In this document: one piece after another, positions 12,085 to 23,770 of the stretch
Numbering within the stretch: position 1 is the stretch's first letter
Layout: every line of letters starts with the position of its first letter
Assembly: GCA_008921705.1 (NCBI GenBank)
Contig: VFFE01009189.1
Location: 288,717 to 352,716, forward strand
Source: Burhinus oedicnemus
Lineage: Eukaryota; Chordata; Aves; Charadriiformes; Burhinidae
DNA: 64,000 nt
Direction of reading: 5' to 3'
Made by a program: the position numbers and the translations under genes
Notes under the pieces: generated by a model
What the model saw: the letters and a program-made list of their open reading frames with translations, nothing else
What the model was told of the DNA's origin: nothing
Databases searched by the model: none

Positions 12085-12990
12085 CATAATTCTTCTGAGT
12101 TTAATTGACTTAGGACAAGAATTGAGTTAAACGAATTAATGCCCAATTAAACTAAACTGAGGTCATAGGCCTTTAGTGCAATTTAACAAATCACTTTTCA
12201 AAGTTATTTTGAATTAATTTCCTCAAATACTGCTGTGCCAACAAAGAACAAATGTTTGTCTGCAAAGGAACATTAATTTGGTTAATGTCATGGGATTAAC
12301 ATAAAGCAAATGAGTGATTTGTGGTTCACTCCCTGTGCATAAGCCATTCTCATGCTGGCCTAAGCATACTCATTTAATCTAATCTGCTCTGGAGCAAGCA
12401 TTGTCATGGAGTGGACCATCAGGGGTAGCTGTTCCAGAGCAAATCCTGGTGTAGAAAAGTGCTGAGTGCTGCAGAAAAATCAGTTCCAAGCTGCCAGTCC
12501 AAATTTAATTTCTTAATGTGTTGAATGGCAGTGCTTTGTTACCTTTGCAACTCAATAGCACAGAAAACTGATACCTGCTTCTTCTGGCCACTTTAACACC
12601 ATTACCTCTTCTCCCCCTTTTTTTTTTCTTTTTTAAAGTGCTCAGACTTGCAACAGATAAGAAAAAAAGTAAGGTGGTGATTTAAATTCCAAAGCAGTGT
12701 TAGGAATGCATTTCAGGCTAACTGTGATATATGTAATTGAAAATCTATAAATACATCAGGCTGATGCTGGCTGAATCGAAGCCAGGTTTACTTCTATTAC
12801 TAGTAATCTTTGGAGCGGTCTTGTTCTTTATCTCCACTCCAACCCCCCATCCCTATTGACAGAAAACTGCATGTTCCTTTTAATGCAATTACAGCTGCAA
12901 ATGCCACTACATGTATAATTTTAGCAACACTATTTCTTTAAATTAAATCCAGAGTAGTAAACTAAACAGAGTGAGAAATTGCACAGCCAG
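12085..12990. other. Candidate conserved noncoding block, homeobox-motif rich
   Basis: This A/T-rich noncoding block carries many TAAT/ATTA cores: TTTAATTGAC, GAATTAATG, CAATTAAAC, GAATTAATTT, and CATTAATTTGGTTAATG near 12,270. It also has SOX-like ACAAAG and FOX-like TGTTTGT near 12,243-12,260. No long frame crosses it. Such clustering is typical of developmental enhancers, but conservation cannot be judged from one sequence, so the call is an inference. Confidence 0.3.
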
Positions 12991-15900
12991 ACAAGACCAT
13001 GAAGGTGAAGAGACAGAGATGCACCCATTCTGCTTGCTTAGGAGCAGAGAGATGTTTTCAGACTGATTTCCTCAGAAAATGAAGGTTATGCAGTAATGGT
13101 GTGTGTGTCCCAGCAGTCCCAACATGTTTTGAATCTGTTGGCCAGTTTCAACTCAGGTTGACAGAGGAGGTGAGATCTCAGAGATAATTACATTCCTGCA
13201 TCCTAGGAAGGGGACAGAGAAGTCTCTGCACACTCTCCTGCTGAGGAGAGGGCTTGTGTTAGGTGTAACTGAACCCACACAGGAGACACACTGGAAAATA
13301 TGCTTTGTTATTTCCATTGCTCAAGGAATGGCTTGGTTTTCCAGGAGCAGACAACCAGACATCCCCAGATTTGTCCAAGCATCCCCAGATTAGTCCATGT
13401 TGTGGGAGAACACAGAAGTATTGTCTGTCAGTGATGGTTTCCAGTCAGTCTCTGCTTCTTCTCCACCCAGGAGGACATCAGCTGGGCACAGGCCACTGCT
13501 TCTTCCACCCTGGCAGAAAATGGGTTGGCAAGGGATGAGGAACCAAGGCACTAGGCAGCTGCAGAAAACTTGCATTTTACTGTCCCCAGGGGAGAAAATA
13601 ATTCCCTTCCCTTGGAGCCTCAAAATGCAGTGCTGTGGTGGCAACAGGTTGGAGTGGGACAGCAGTGTGGCAGCATGCTGAGGGAAAGGGATGCTGTGGA
13701 AAGTGGGTAAGGGTGTGGAAGACACATCAACATTTAGCAACCAACATCCCATGGCACAGAGGTCTGCAACTTGCCCACTGCCAGCTAGGTCACTCACTTA
13801 GCTGCAGACACCAACCTGCCTCTCTGGCCCCAGGTGTATCCCCAGAGCGAGCTGCTGAGCATACTGCATGCTCGGCAAGCTCAGTGCAAAGTAGCAGTTG
13901 CCTCCAGAAACTGAAGGGTATGAGCAACACTGATTTGCACAGAAGTGCTGTTTCATTCTGGAGCTTTTGTGCCCCTTTTCAGCTTTTGTGCAGCTGATGA
14001 ATTATTTAGTAAACAACTGACTGTCTTAAGAAAACTGCTTTGAGTGCATGTGTCCACTAAGATGCTCTGGTGACATTCAAAAACAAAAGCAGTTTAGAGA
14101 GGGAGAAATACCAGAATAGGCTCTTAGTAAGTCTAGGAATATTCACAGTGCAGGCCTTGCATTGAGATCAGAACATCACACAATGAATAAATTGTAGCTG
14201 ACATTTGATCAGTGACTCATTGTCCAAGTATTTGGAGAGGAAGTATTGATCCCAGTGTGCTGGAAAACCCCAAAAGCTTTGATAAAAAAATGCCTATTTT
14301 AATGTAGCCTTTGCAGGAAAGAATAAAGAAAAAGAAAACTCTTAGGATCTTTTTGTTATGGCTGCTGGGAGTTGCTTGACATTCATTCCGGACTCTCATT
14401 CCAAGCTTGCAAATACCTTCCTCTTTTTTTTGTTTTCTCATTCTTTTTCCTATAGAAAAGCAAACCCGCCAGACTACAGGGATATTCCCTTTTTTTGGCT
14501 GACAGTGGTATTGTTGCTTGAAATTTACTTGTATGTAAATAGATTTGGAGCAGATGACTGAGACTGCCCTTGAAGTTAAACATCATTTAAGTACATAAGA
14601 CTAATAATGGGGTGTGAAACCACAGAGATTATAATAAAGGAGTTTATTAGAAAAAAGGTATTACATTATTGTCTTTCTGAGAAACTGATGGCTGCTAGAA
14701 AGACAAGGTATCTTTGAAATTAAAAGGCAGCTTTGGACCCTGCCAGATGCCCTTATTTATACCATCCTCATGCAGATGGGTGCTGGTCTGGATGCACTGC
14801 AGTGCTGATATATCAAGCATGGGATTGATACTGTGAGTGATAAGCCATGTTCCTACTCATGGGTAAGGTCAGGTTTCCTTCTCTGCCTCCCCCACTATAA
14901 GAGTGAAAAGCAATTGGGTCCCTCAGGGAGGTGTGGAGTGTAATGACCTCTACTTTAGATTTTTCGGGAGTCTGTTTTTTCTTCTCTGAGCACCCTGTCA
15001 CTGTTGTTCTGGAGGAGAAAGCCCGTCTCCCTGCTGTCTGCACTACAAGGGCACTCAGATGAGGTTCCCTCATTTTCTGCCTCCCTTTGGAAAGGTGGGG
15101 CAGGAGAAGGGATTTGGGCTGGATGTTGCTGGCTTAAATGTCCAGGTACTTACCACACATGGTGTGTTCCTTGGAGCTATGGTCTGGCTGATCAGGTGTA
15201 AAGTCTCCACTGGCACATAGTCCTGGTCTGTGGGCTTCTGCCACTGTCCAATCTCTTGTCTTCACCTTTCAGTGAAAAGTCCTCATGTTCTGTACAGGGG
15301 TGAGAGGTCCCAGCTAGCTTTTGTACAGCAATGCTTTCTTTTTTTGTCTACATCAGACATATCCCTTCATGTTCATCTCATGCCACAGAGAAGGCTTTTG
15401 AACAGATAGTCCTTCATACCTGGCTTCTGATGCTATCCTGCTGTATTTCTGTGATTACAGAGGAAAATCTTGAAGTCAGGAAGGTCATCAGAAAACCTTG
15501 TAGCTTTGGGAAGCAATGAAGCAATGAAGTTTAATAATGTGTAGACAAAGCTAGTACTGAGCTCGTGGAGATGGGGGTAAGAGAAGTGACATACCTCTTC
15601 CTTCAGCCAGGGACTTCAAAACTTTGTGCACTACAGGAAACTTCTGTCAATCCTTAACTTTGACATGACTGCTGTCTGTACCACCTGTTAGCTCCCTTGA
15701 GGGATGCTGCACTAATGTGGAGCCATAAAGGATAGATCTTCAATGTGCTCCATCCAGAACACCATTGCCCCTCTCTTACCCAAGTCACGTTACAAAAAGC
15801 TCTATGTTTTGTGCAGCTCTTAGAGCTGAAACAGCGTGGTGATTTCATTGTTTCACAGATTAACATCAGAAGTCACCAGGTCAATCACTCAAAACAGGCC

Positions 15901-17437
15901 GTAAACCAACAAGGGCTTTTCTAGGGAATATGGTTCTGCACTGGTCACAGGTGTTTTTTCTGACCAACAAGTTTTTTTCTACTTGCCTTTTTAGTACTTG
16001 CAATTATTTAAAACCACCTCTCAGTTGGCAGATCCTTTTCGTCATTTGGCAAGGAAGGGAAATCTTGGCATTTCAGAAGGAGAGCTGAGAAATGTGAATA
16101 GGTTGGAATTACACAACACTGCTGCCTGCCAAAGAGTGGCACAGCACTTAATCAGCCAAGAACTAATGTGTGCTTTATTGGAGAAATTAATATAAGAAAT
16201 TAAATGTCTCTCTCCTCTTCTGAAAGAGAGAAAGAAGAATATTTATTTAAAAAGTGAGGCTTCAGTGCCCACATCTCGTCTAGAAATAGCTTCGAGGTGA
16301 ATAAAATACATGTTGAGATCAAAGGTCTGTGATGAGGCAGCAGGTTGCTCCTGTTCAGAGTATTACCTTGCATTGCCTTCGGTGTGCACTGTAGCAAGTG
16401 AGGCTGCCAGGGCTAGGCAGGCAACAGCCAGGCTCACTGGGTCTGAGTCCCCAGCAGTCAGACAACTCTGCACACAGAGCCAGCTTTTCACTGCTATGGT
16501 GAATGACTGCGCCATGCCCTCCAAATCCAGCTGGGAGCTTGTGGCTGTGAAGAATTCAGTAGGACGGTGGTGGGAAGGTTTGAGTGCTTGGCACCAGTTC
16601 TGCTTAGGTGGCTTGCAGATTTTTAGTTTTCTTGACTCGAGTATTGCCTGCTTTATACATTTCTCTAGAAGCCAGAGAAAAAACAAAGTTAGACTGCTTT
16701 GTTCTCCCTCGGTTTCTGCTCCCAAAGTGAGTCGAGGTATGCCAGGGGCTAATGGCCCCAGCTAGTTGTCATTGTAGGCACAGGTGACTGTGGCTGGGAC
16801 ACCACAGCAATGGTGGGTCTCAGAATATGAGATCCAGCCTTGCTCTTTCTCCCCTCTCCCAAGCTGGGCAGGGGAGGAGAGGTGGGATAACAGCCATTGT
16901 GCCAACTATTTTGCCAGCTGCAGGGATCTTTCTGTAGGCTAGGCTGCACCAAGGCGAGGGCAGAGCACAAAGACGCTTCAGTGTGCAGGAGGCATGGGCT
17001 GCGCGGGTGCAGGATCCCAAGTCCCCATCTCCAGGATGTGTAGGAAGACCATGCATGGATATCTTGCAATGTAGGGAGGTCTGGCTCTTTGCCTAGCAAT
17101 CGTCTCTTCTTTCAGGGAGATGGTCACACACCAGGGCAGAAATGCTGAGGCTTGAACTCATATAGCCCCACAGAAAGGAAGCGCTTTTGCATGTGGGCAG
17201 TGAATTTTCACAGCTGACATCAGTAGGATAAAGGCTTTGTTAGACTGTGCATTACCCAGCCCACTTCCAGCAGGACAAAGGCTGGCATTTTAATGCATAA
17301 CCATTTTTCCTTGGCTCCTCTTCAATGCTTTGCAGAGTGGTGAACATCATTCAGCAAGTTTAGAGTATTGCTGGGACAGTAAAAATAAATCTTCATGTCT
17401 CTGAAAGTGAGAAACAGAGGAAACAAGGAGTTGATCT
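12991..17437. other. Unassigned DNA, several overlapping short ORFs
   Basis: No gene is supported. Frames of 94-151 codons (13390-13797 minus, 13635-13997 plus, 16310-16765 plus, 16363-16725 minus, 16749-17099 minus) overlap one another on opposite strands and have no recognisable domain. They are most likely chance frames in moderately GC-rich DNA. An A/T-rich segment at about 15,990-16,320 looks like a noncoding candidate element. Confidence 0.5.
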
Positions 17438-17469
17438 AAAGTAAGTCCAGCCCAAAGTAAGTCCAGCCC
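17438..17469. repeat. Two-copy 16-bp tandem repeat
   Basis: AAAGTAAGTCCAGCCC occurs twice head to tail (17438-17453 and 17454-17469), followed by a partial AAA. Exact identity of the copies suggests a recent replication-slippage duplication. Confidence 0.95.
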
Positions 17470-20400
17470 AAAACATCTGGCATGAGAACAATCAAAAAGG
17501 ATCACCTGCCCAAAAAAGTCCTCTCTTCAGTCCATAACTCTGAAGAAGAAACCATTCGCTTAGCTAGGACACCATTAGAATAATTTCATGGAAAATACAC
17601 TCTTTCCATTCTCTTGCACACTGTCTTGATACTTTTTTCTCTCTCTTTTTATTATAACTCAGTCAAAGGTTGTGGTGTCCAGAAAAACATATTCCATGCT
17701 AACTGATCAGTCTTCAGATCTGTCTCTTGCCACAGCTTTGGCAAGAATGTAGTCCATACACTATTTTTCTCCCAAGAAGCCAAAACTACATTTTTCCTTC
17801 CATTTTATTTTGCCAAACCTGACTTGATTTTGCTTGGTTGACATTCCCACTGGAGAGAGCCAGAATGACTTTTCTGACCTGAAGGATGTATAAGCACAAA
17901 TAGTTTAATGTGAAGCAGTGTGCGATTTGAAGGGGGTGGCATTCACTTGAGAGTAAAGCTGCATTGCTTCTCGCCCCCCTTTGCCACTTGTTTGTTGTAG
18001 GAGCTCAGGGAGCCACTTTGCCTCTTTGTGTGCTTTTCTATCTTGCCCAGTTAGGCCATTTGTCTCTCTAGGAAAGGTCCAGATCTGCCTGTTTGCAAGG
18101 AGTGTGCCACATTGGGACCTCAATTCCAGCAGGGTCCCCGTGGCATTACTGTAGTGCAGTGCTTAAACTGGTGCTGCTGGACAAGTCTCACTGAGGCAGG
18201 GAGCTCTCGCTCTTCACATTAACAACCAAAATATAAATCAACATTCTGACTGCTGTCTCCAAACAGCCTGCACAATTAAGGAGAGAGAAGCACCTCCAAT
18301 ACAGTCCACTCATCTTGGTCACCTGTCTTTTGGATGAATTGCAGGCTGGAGGTGCCCTACTAAGTAGACAGGAATCAGATATGCTGGCTGGATGAGGCAT
18401 AAGGCTACAGGTGGTCGAAGTGAGACACAGGGACTCCTGCCCCATGAAACAACCTAGTTCTGGGTTCAGAGGAGAGGGAACTAGTAGACATGCAGACATG
18501 AAACTGACAAAATACAGCTCTAACTAGAAACAAACATTAATTTAATAAATGAAATTGTTGTTGCCAGTATTGTGTTATTTCCTGCTGATGTTGCATATTT
18601 ATGGAGTAACATAACTTTCTCGTTGTTATTAATGAAATACAAGCACATTCTTTAAACCCTTTGTCTTGCTTAGGTGAGGAAATCGTGAGCATCAGAATGT
18701 ACTCTTCTGTGCCTGAGCTGCTTTTCTGGGAAACCTAATGTGATAAAAGGGCTTGCTGAATAAATGTTAATTGCTACCTGCAGAATACTAAGATATTATA
18801 TTGATGAAATTGTAGATGAATAAATCTAGAATAAGCACAGTACACCAAAGCTGAACATTTTACAATATTCTGTTCTGGCTTTCTTGTTTGCTTTCAGTTT
18901 AAGGAGGAGACATTTTAGACGTGTGAAAGGTACAAGAGAATTCTCCACTAGTTCACACACGGTTTGCCTACACAAAAACAAGTTTATCGCAAGGGAAAAT
19001 CTTTGCAGTAGTATCTTGATGTACCTGTATCACTGCAAACAGGTCACACTAGCCCACTAGCTTCATGGTTTCACCCAGAGTTAATGTTTCCACACGTGGT
19101 TCAGTGATGGTATCTTCTTAGTCTTCCACATCACTCCTGCATAATGGGAATTGTGGAGCTGTTTCTGTGAATGAAGTTTGCTCCTGAAATACCATTTAAT
19201 TTCCACTGTGGGTGTGTCATGTTCACCAGGCCTCATCCTGATTTGCCACTGCAAGTGTTTTAAAAGCAGTAATGGCAATTGCAGCTGATCATTCTGCATT
19301 TGCTGTTTGCTCAGACAGTGGAGAGTGGTGAAAGATAGCTTGCTGCAAATGGAGAAATCACATCCTGTCTCACTGAGGGAGCACTATGAGACACACGCCT
19401 TTGCCAGTCTAGCTGATTTGATAAGCTTTGATACATAAATGATTTGATACCATGCCAAAATAGATGTTTCTGTGAAACTTTTCTTGTTTCTCACAATCAA
19501 AGCAGGGAATACCCCTTCTCAGTACGTTTCTTTCTGCCTTAGGCATATCACAGAACCAACACAGAAATAATTCACTTTGCTGCACAAGAGAAAAGCACCC
19601 ATGTGAATTGTCAGCTATCCCATGGTGTTGGTTTCATTTGTTGGTTTCATTTCAGATTCTCTGCAGCTGTACAGTTTTTCCCAGTGCTGCTGTCAGAGGC
19701 ATACAGAGCAGCATTTAACTGTTGCTGTGTTCTCCCCATCATTACGTTACAAAGAAAAACTGTTTTCCATCCTATTGGATGCATGGCCTTGGCTTTTAAA
19801 TTTGTAAACATAGTTCAGATGAATTAGAGCCTCCTGCAACTCTATCTAAGAATCAGTTGGACTTCCCAAGGTGGTATGCTGAAGTTGAATTTAGCACAAG
19901 ATCAGGTCCAAGCAGTTTGCTTTATCTAGCATTTTGAAGTATGTTAATTAGCTTGAATAAGTTAAAATTGCATGTCTAAATCCTAGACTAGATGTGGCCT
20001 TAGCCTCACGTTGCTTAGAAAGGGCTTGATCCCAGCTGGCGGACATGGGCAGAATAATAATAGTATCCAGCTTTACGGTAGCTGCGGAGAATATACAGCC
20101 CCTTTGTTCTGGACACACTGCCAAGCAGCAGGCCTGGCCCACAGGTGGTTTAAGTGCAGCAATACTGACAGTATGATACTGAAAGACAGAGCTAATAATA
20201 TCTAAAAATTTATTAAGGGAAGTCTTGCAATATGTTCAGAAAAATGTCCACTTTTGCCACATGCCTTGGCCATTTTTCTGCACACACAGTCCTACTCTTA
20301 CTCCGCAAACTGATCCAAAATGGGGCTAAGGATAATTGGATCATTACCTACTTGCAGGATCAGAATCCTTTGATCCTGCTTGTACCAGAACAAAAGAAGT

Positions 20401-20910
20401 AAGAGATAATAGGGAGTTAGGATGGCTAAGTCCAGGGTTGTTCCTAATCTGTTGTTACTTTCATGTTGCTGGTTTCTATGACTGTGTATGAGGAAGCTGT
20501 GCAAGTCCTCCTGCTGGTAGTGCAGTGATGATCAAGACCTTGGTCCCACTGGTGAAAGACTTGAGCCTAGTATAAACTGGTGTTTCAAGAGCAAGATTTA
20601 AAATAAAAGAAGGAAGACTAAACTGGTATCAAATCTGCTAGTATGTTGTTCAGGATCCTCTGGAAGTTTCTGTCTCCTTCCTGCACATCTCTCATCTCTA
20701 ATCTTACTACTTTCACAGTTTTGTCTCTCCTCCCTGCCTGTTGGAGACCAGCATGTGTTAACTTATTCATGCTGAAAATGTGAATCTTGGCTTTGAAGAC
20801 TGCTGATTGAAAGATAGAGGAAACATTTTTTCCCATTTCTTCTTGAAATCACAGATTTCTAATTTGAAGTACGATCATTGCAGACCCAAAAGCAGGAGGT
20901 AGTGCTAAGA
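17470..20910. other. Unassigned DNA with one A/T-rich candidate element
   Basis: No gene recognised. Short frames only (up to 103 codons at 18188-18499 minus). The 18,535-18,860 segment is A/T rich with repeated ATTAAT and AATAAAT motifs and looks like possible conserved noncoding sequence. No repeat family is recognised until the CR1 at 20,911. Confidence 0.5.
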
Positions 20911-21183
20911 AAAAAGGGTAGATTTAGGGGTTTTTTTACTGAAAGAGTGTAGATTTAGACTAGATATTAGGAAGAGATTCTTTACTGTGGGCGTGGTGAG
21001 ACACTGGCACAAGTTACCCAGGGAAGTCACGGATGCCCCCCATCCCTGAAAGTGTTCAATGCCAGGTTGGATGGGGCTTCGAGCAACCTGATCTAGTAGA
21101 AGGTGTCCCTGCCCATGGCAGAGGGGTTGGAACTAGATGATCTTTAAGGTCCCTTCCAACTCATTCTATTGATTCTATGAAAA
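20911..21183 (+). mobile_element. CR1 LINE 3' end fragment
   Basis: This is the last part of a CR1: the end of ORF2 plus the short 3' tail. The DNA encodes [11 protein letters not shown] and HKLPREV, matching the ...[19 protein letters not shown] end of the complete frame at 53.6-55.4 kb. It continues into AACTAGATGATCTTTAAGG, CCCTTCCAAC and a terminal ATTGATTCTATGA. It is 5'-truncated, as is usual for CR1, and holds several mismatches to the young copy. The next LTR starts 97 bp downstream. Confidence 0.88.
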
Positions 21184-21532
21184 CCCTGGAGATTTTGTAT
21201 GTCCTGGTTCCTGTCACTTACACGTAAAGAGGCTTCTCTTCCCTGACTTTATACCTTGGATCTTACTGCAGAGGGAGAATGTCGTGGTTTGGGCCAGATT
21301 GGCCCAATCCGGTGGAACGACAGATGCTCTCTCTCTCCTGCTCTGCTCAGGAGGCAGGAAAGAGAGAGAAAAAAAAGAGAGAAAAAGAGAGACTTAAGAG
21401 TTTATAAGGAAATGAAATATACAAAGTCGTATCAAGCTCCCAGGATGACAATCACGTCACCAGCAGGCTCAGGGGAAGTCCCAGACTGGACTCAGTGACG
21501 GACAGGAACTGGATTCCGGATCTGGAGTCAGA

Positions 21533-21554
21533 ATCAGGATCAGGATCAGGATCA
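21533..21554. repeat. ATCAGG hexamer repeat inside LTR
   Basis: Three exact ATCAGG units followed by ATCA. It lies downstream of the LTR TATA box in the minus orientation, so it would fall in the transcribed R/U5 part. It accounts for a little of the extra length of this LTR relative to the 360-bp copy. Confidence 0.9.
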
Positions 21555-21630
21555 AAGGTAGATGCAGAGACCGAGTCCTCCCAGGACGCTGGCCATTGAA
21601 GAAAAAGAGGCTGACCCTTTGATCCCTCAG

Positions 21631-21638
21631 CTTTTATA
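21631..21638 (-). promoter_or_regulatory. TATA box of the minus-strand LTR
   Basis: The minus strand reads TATAAAAG here, about 25 bases after the family's GGTATTCCAT...CATGCTCA block. Its position matches the CATAAAAG of the other LTR in the window. It would place a start site near 21,600 on the minus strand. Confidence 0.55.
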
Positions 21639-21987
21639 ATGAGCATGAGGCAGATGGGATGGAATACCCTTGTTGGTCAGTTTTGGGTCACCTGTCTTGT
21701 CTGCTCCTCCCTGCAGGTGTGACCCCTCTAAGCTTTTCCGCTTCCGACCCTCCAACGGGGCAAGTAGCAAAGTTGGCTGCCCTTGGTTGTTATAGCAATA
21801 AGTATAAGCCAGAGCCTCTCTGCATACCGTTCCTTGGCATCAGCCATAAACATGGGTCTTATCACTCTGAGAACGAACGGTTTCCTGCACAACAGGCTGT
21901 TAATTTCAGCAGTTAGAAGAGGCCCAGCTAACAAGCAAAGTTACTGAACAAAATTGGTCCTGCTTTACCTCAAACCAGGACAGAGAA

Positions 21988-22849
21988 ATAAAAGGTTGCT
22001 CCCCTCACTTCTAGTTTTCATAGATACATTAATTTTTTGGTCACAGAGGCTAAAGAGAGCTGAAGAAGGGAAGCGCCTTGTGACTGATGTGGCTGCTCTG
22101 TGCAAGGGGAGAGGAACCTGGCTGGGAGACAGGAAGAAAAGTTTATGGTGCCCTCCAAAATGGTAAAGCCTTGTTTAACTAGGAAAAGGTTGGCCTGAAC
22201 CTCATCTTCTTCAGCAGAGTTTGCATGTGCTTCAGCAACGGGCAGGCCATGGCATGTGAAAACCAGCTGTAGAGATGGCAGTAGTGCATCTCACCTGTCT
22301 GAGTGTGTTGGCACTTATTTCCTTGTCTGCTCCATATCTGTCCAGCCTAGACAGGTCCTTAATTACCTTAATCATTTTGTCACTTCATGCTTGAGTCAGA
22401 GACATCAAGATTAAGTGGTTTGTACCCAACAGGTTTTGTCAAAGAAGTTCTTGGTTATTACATTACAGATCCAGTCTGGCAACACAGTCCTCTCAATATA
22501 GTGTCAACAAATAGATATCCCATCTAACTCCACTTGGGATTTATATATCTGGCCATGCACTGGAATGGCAATATGATTTGAAAAGGATATATACACATAT
22601 ATGTGGGTATCATGTATATATGCATGATGACTGCAGTCCCAGACAAACTCCAGGCAGGAGATCACTCTAAGTAAAGGCTATTGCATGTTAATTTCCATCC
22701 TTTCCAGTGTACTCAAGCTGTTAGAAAGTGCTTCCTTTGGCACATCTGACAATCTCCAGCTTTTAACTATGCTCAGTGATCACCAACAGGAATGGATTGG
22801 AGAATGATAAAGTGCAATACAAAGTAGAAGTGAAAGACCAGCTCCTCAG
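21988..22849. other. Unassigned DNA with a small TA/CA-rich tract
   Basis: No gene recognised. A TATATACACATATATG-type tract lies at about 22,585-22,628. The interval separates the minus-strand LTR from the inverted CR1 that starts near 22,850. Confidence 0.55.
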
Positions 22850-23770
22850 AATCAGAAAATCATAGAATTGTCTAGGTTGCAAGAGACCTTTAAGATCGAG
22901 TCCAACCATCAACCTAACACTGCCAAAACCACCACTAAACCATGTCCCTAAGCACCATGTCTACCCGCCTTTTAAATACCTCCAGCGATGGCAATTCCAC
23001 CACTTCCCTGGGCAGCCTGTTCCAATGTTTGGTAACCCTTTTGGTGAAGAAATCTTTCCTAATATCCAATCTAAACCTCCCTTGGTGTAGCTTGAGGCCA
23101 TTTCCTCTTGTCCTATCACCTGTTACTTGGGAGCAGAGACCGACCCCCCACCTTGCTACAACCTCCTTTCAGGTAGTTGTAGAGGGTGATAAGGTCTCCC
23201 CTCAGCCTCCTTTTCTCCAGACTAAACAACCCCAGTTCCCTCAGCCGCTCCTCATAAGACTTGTGCTCTAGACCCTTCATCCCCTTTGTTGCCCTTCTCT
23301 GGACGCGCTTTCTTGTAGTGAGGGGCCCAAAACTGAACACAGTATTTGAGCTGGGGCCTTACCAGTGCTGTGTGCAGGGGGATGATCACTTCCTTAGTCC
23401 TGCTCGCCACACTATTCCTCATACAAGCCAGGATGCTATTGGCCTTCTTGGGCACCTGGGCACACTGCTGGCTCATATTCAGCTGGCTGTTGACCAAGAC
23501 CTCCCATGTCGTTTTTTCGCTTGGCAGCTTTCCAGCCACTCTTCCCCAAGCCTGTAGCGCTGCATGGGGTTGTGACCCAAGTGCAGGATCCAGCACTTGG
23601 CCTTGTTGAACCTCATACCATTGGCCTTGGCTCATTGATCCAGCCTGTCCAGATCCCTCTGTAGAGCCATCCTACCCTCAAGCAGGTCAAAACTCCTGCC
23701 TACCTTGGTGTAATCCGCAAATTTACTGAGAGTGCACTTGATCACCTCGTCCAGGTCGTTGATGAGGTCT
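22850..23770 (-). mobile_element. CR1 LINE fragment, inverted, about 0.9 kb
   Basis: The plus strand starts with the reverse complement of a CR1 3' end (ATCATAGAATTGTCTAGG, then CCAACCATCAACC). It continues back through the tail and the last third of ORF2. On the minus strand, two frames give CR1 peptides: [20 protein letters not shown] (within 23116-23340) and [16 protein letters not shown] (within 23252-23635). Both align with the open copy at 53.6-55.4 kb. It stops abruptly near 23,770, where the reverse transcriptase catalytic region would continue, which is the usual 5' truncation. Confidence 0.92.
23252..23635 (-). pseudogene. Broken CR1 ORF2 remnant (C-terminal reverse transcriptase region)
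   Basis: A 127-codon frame. Its middle, [20 protein letters not shown] and [19 protein letters not shown], is the CR1 region after the catalytic core. The true reading continues in another frame (23116-23340: [20 protein letters not shown]), so at least one frameshift separates them near 23,260-23,300. It lacks the FADD catalytic box entirely and cannot make a working reverse transcriptase. Confidence 0.85.

Larger units (their letters stand above)
21280..21982 (-). mobile_element. Solo LTR, avian ERVL-like family (703 bp)
   Basis: On the plus strand it begins TGTCGTGGTTTGGG and ends CAAACCAGGACA. It is flanked by a perfect 5-bp duplication, GAGAA, at 21275-21279 and 21983-21987. Read on the minus strand it starts TGTCCTGGTTTGAGG, contains GGTATTCCATCCCATCTG and then TATAAAAG, and ends CCCAAACCACGACA. 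These features are shared with the LTR at 1,644-2,003, so transcription would run toward lower coordinates. Inside are 3.7 copies of ATCAGG (21533-21554) and a GA-rich tract (21357-21395). It is nearly twice as long as its relative. No internal retroviral sequence is attached, so it is a solo LTR. Confidence 0.9.

Noticed and set aside
13390..13997. Overlapping frames of 94-135 codons around 13.4-14.0 kb
   Set aside because: Opposite-strand overlaps without recognisable domains.
16310..17099. Cluster of 116-151 codon frames on both strands
   Set aside because: Mutually overlapping, no domain, no conserved motif. At most one could be real and none is supported.
1644..21982. The two LTRs as the ends of one 20-kb provirus
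   Set aside because: They are in opposite orientation, each has its own complete target duplication, and the DNA between holds no retroviral genes.
22942..23609. Plus-strand frames of 87-109 codons
   Set aside because: They are the antisense of the inverted CR1, whose coding sense lies on the minus strand.
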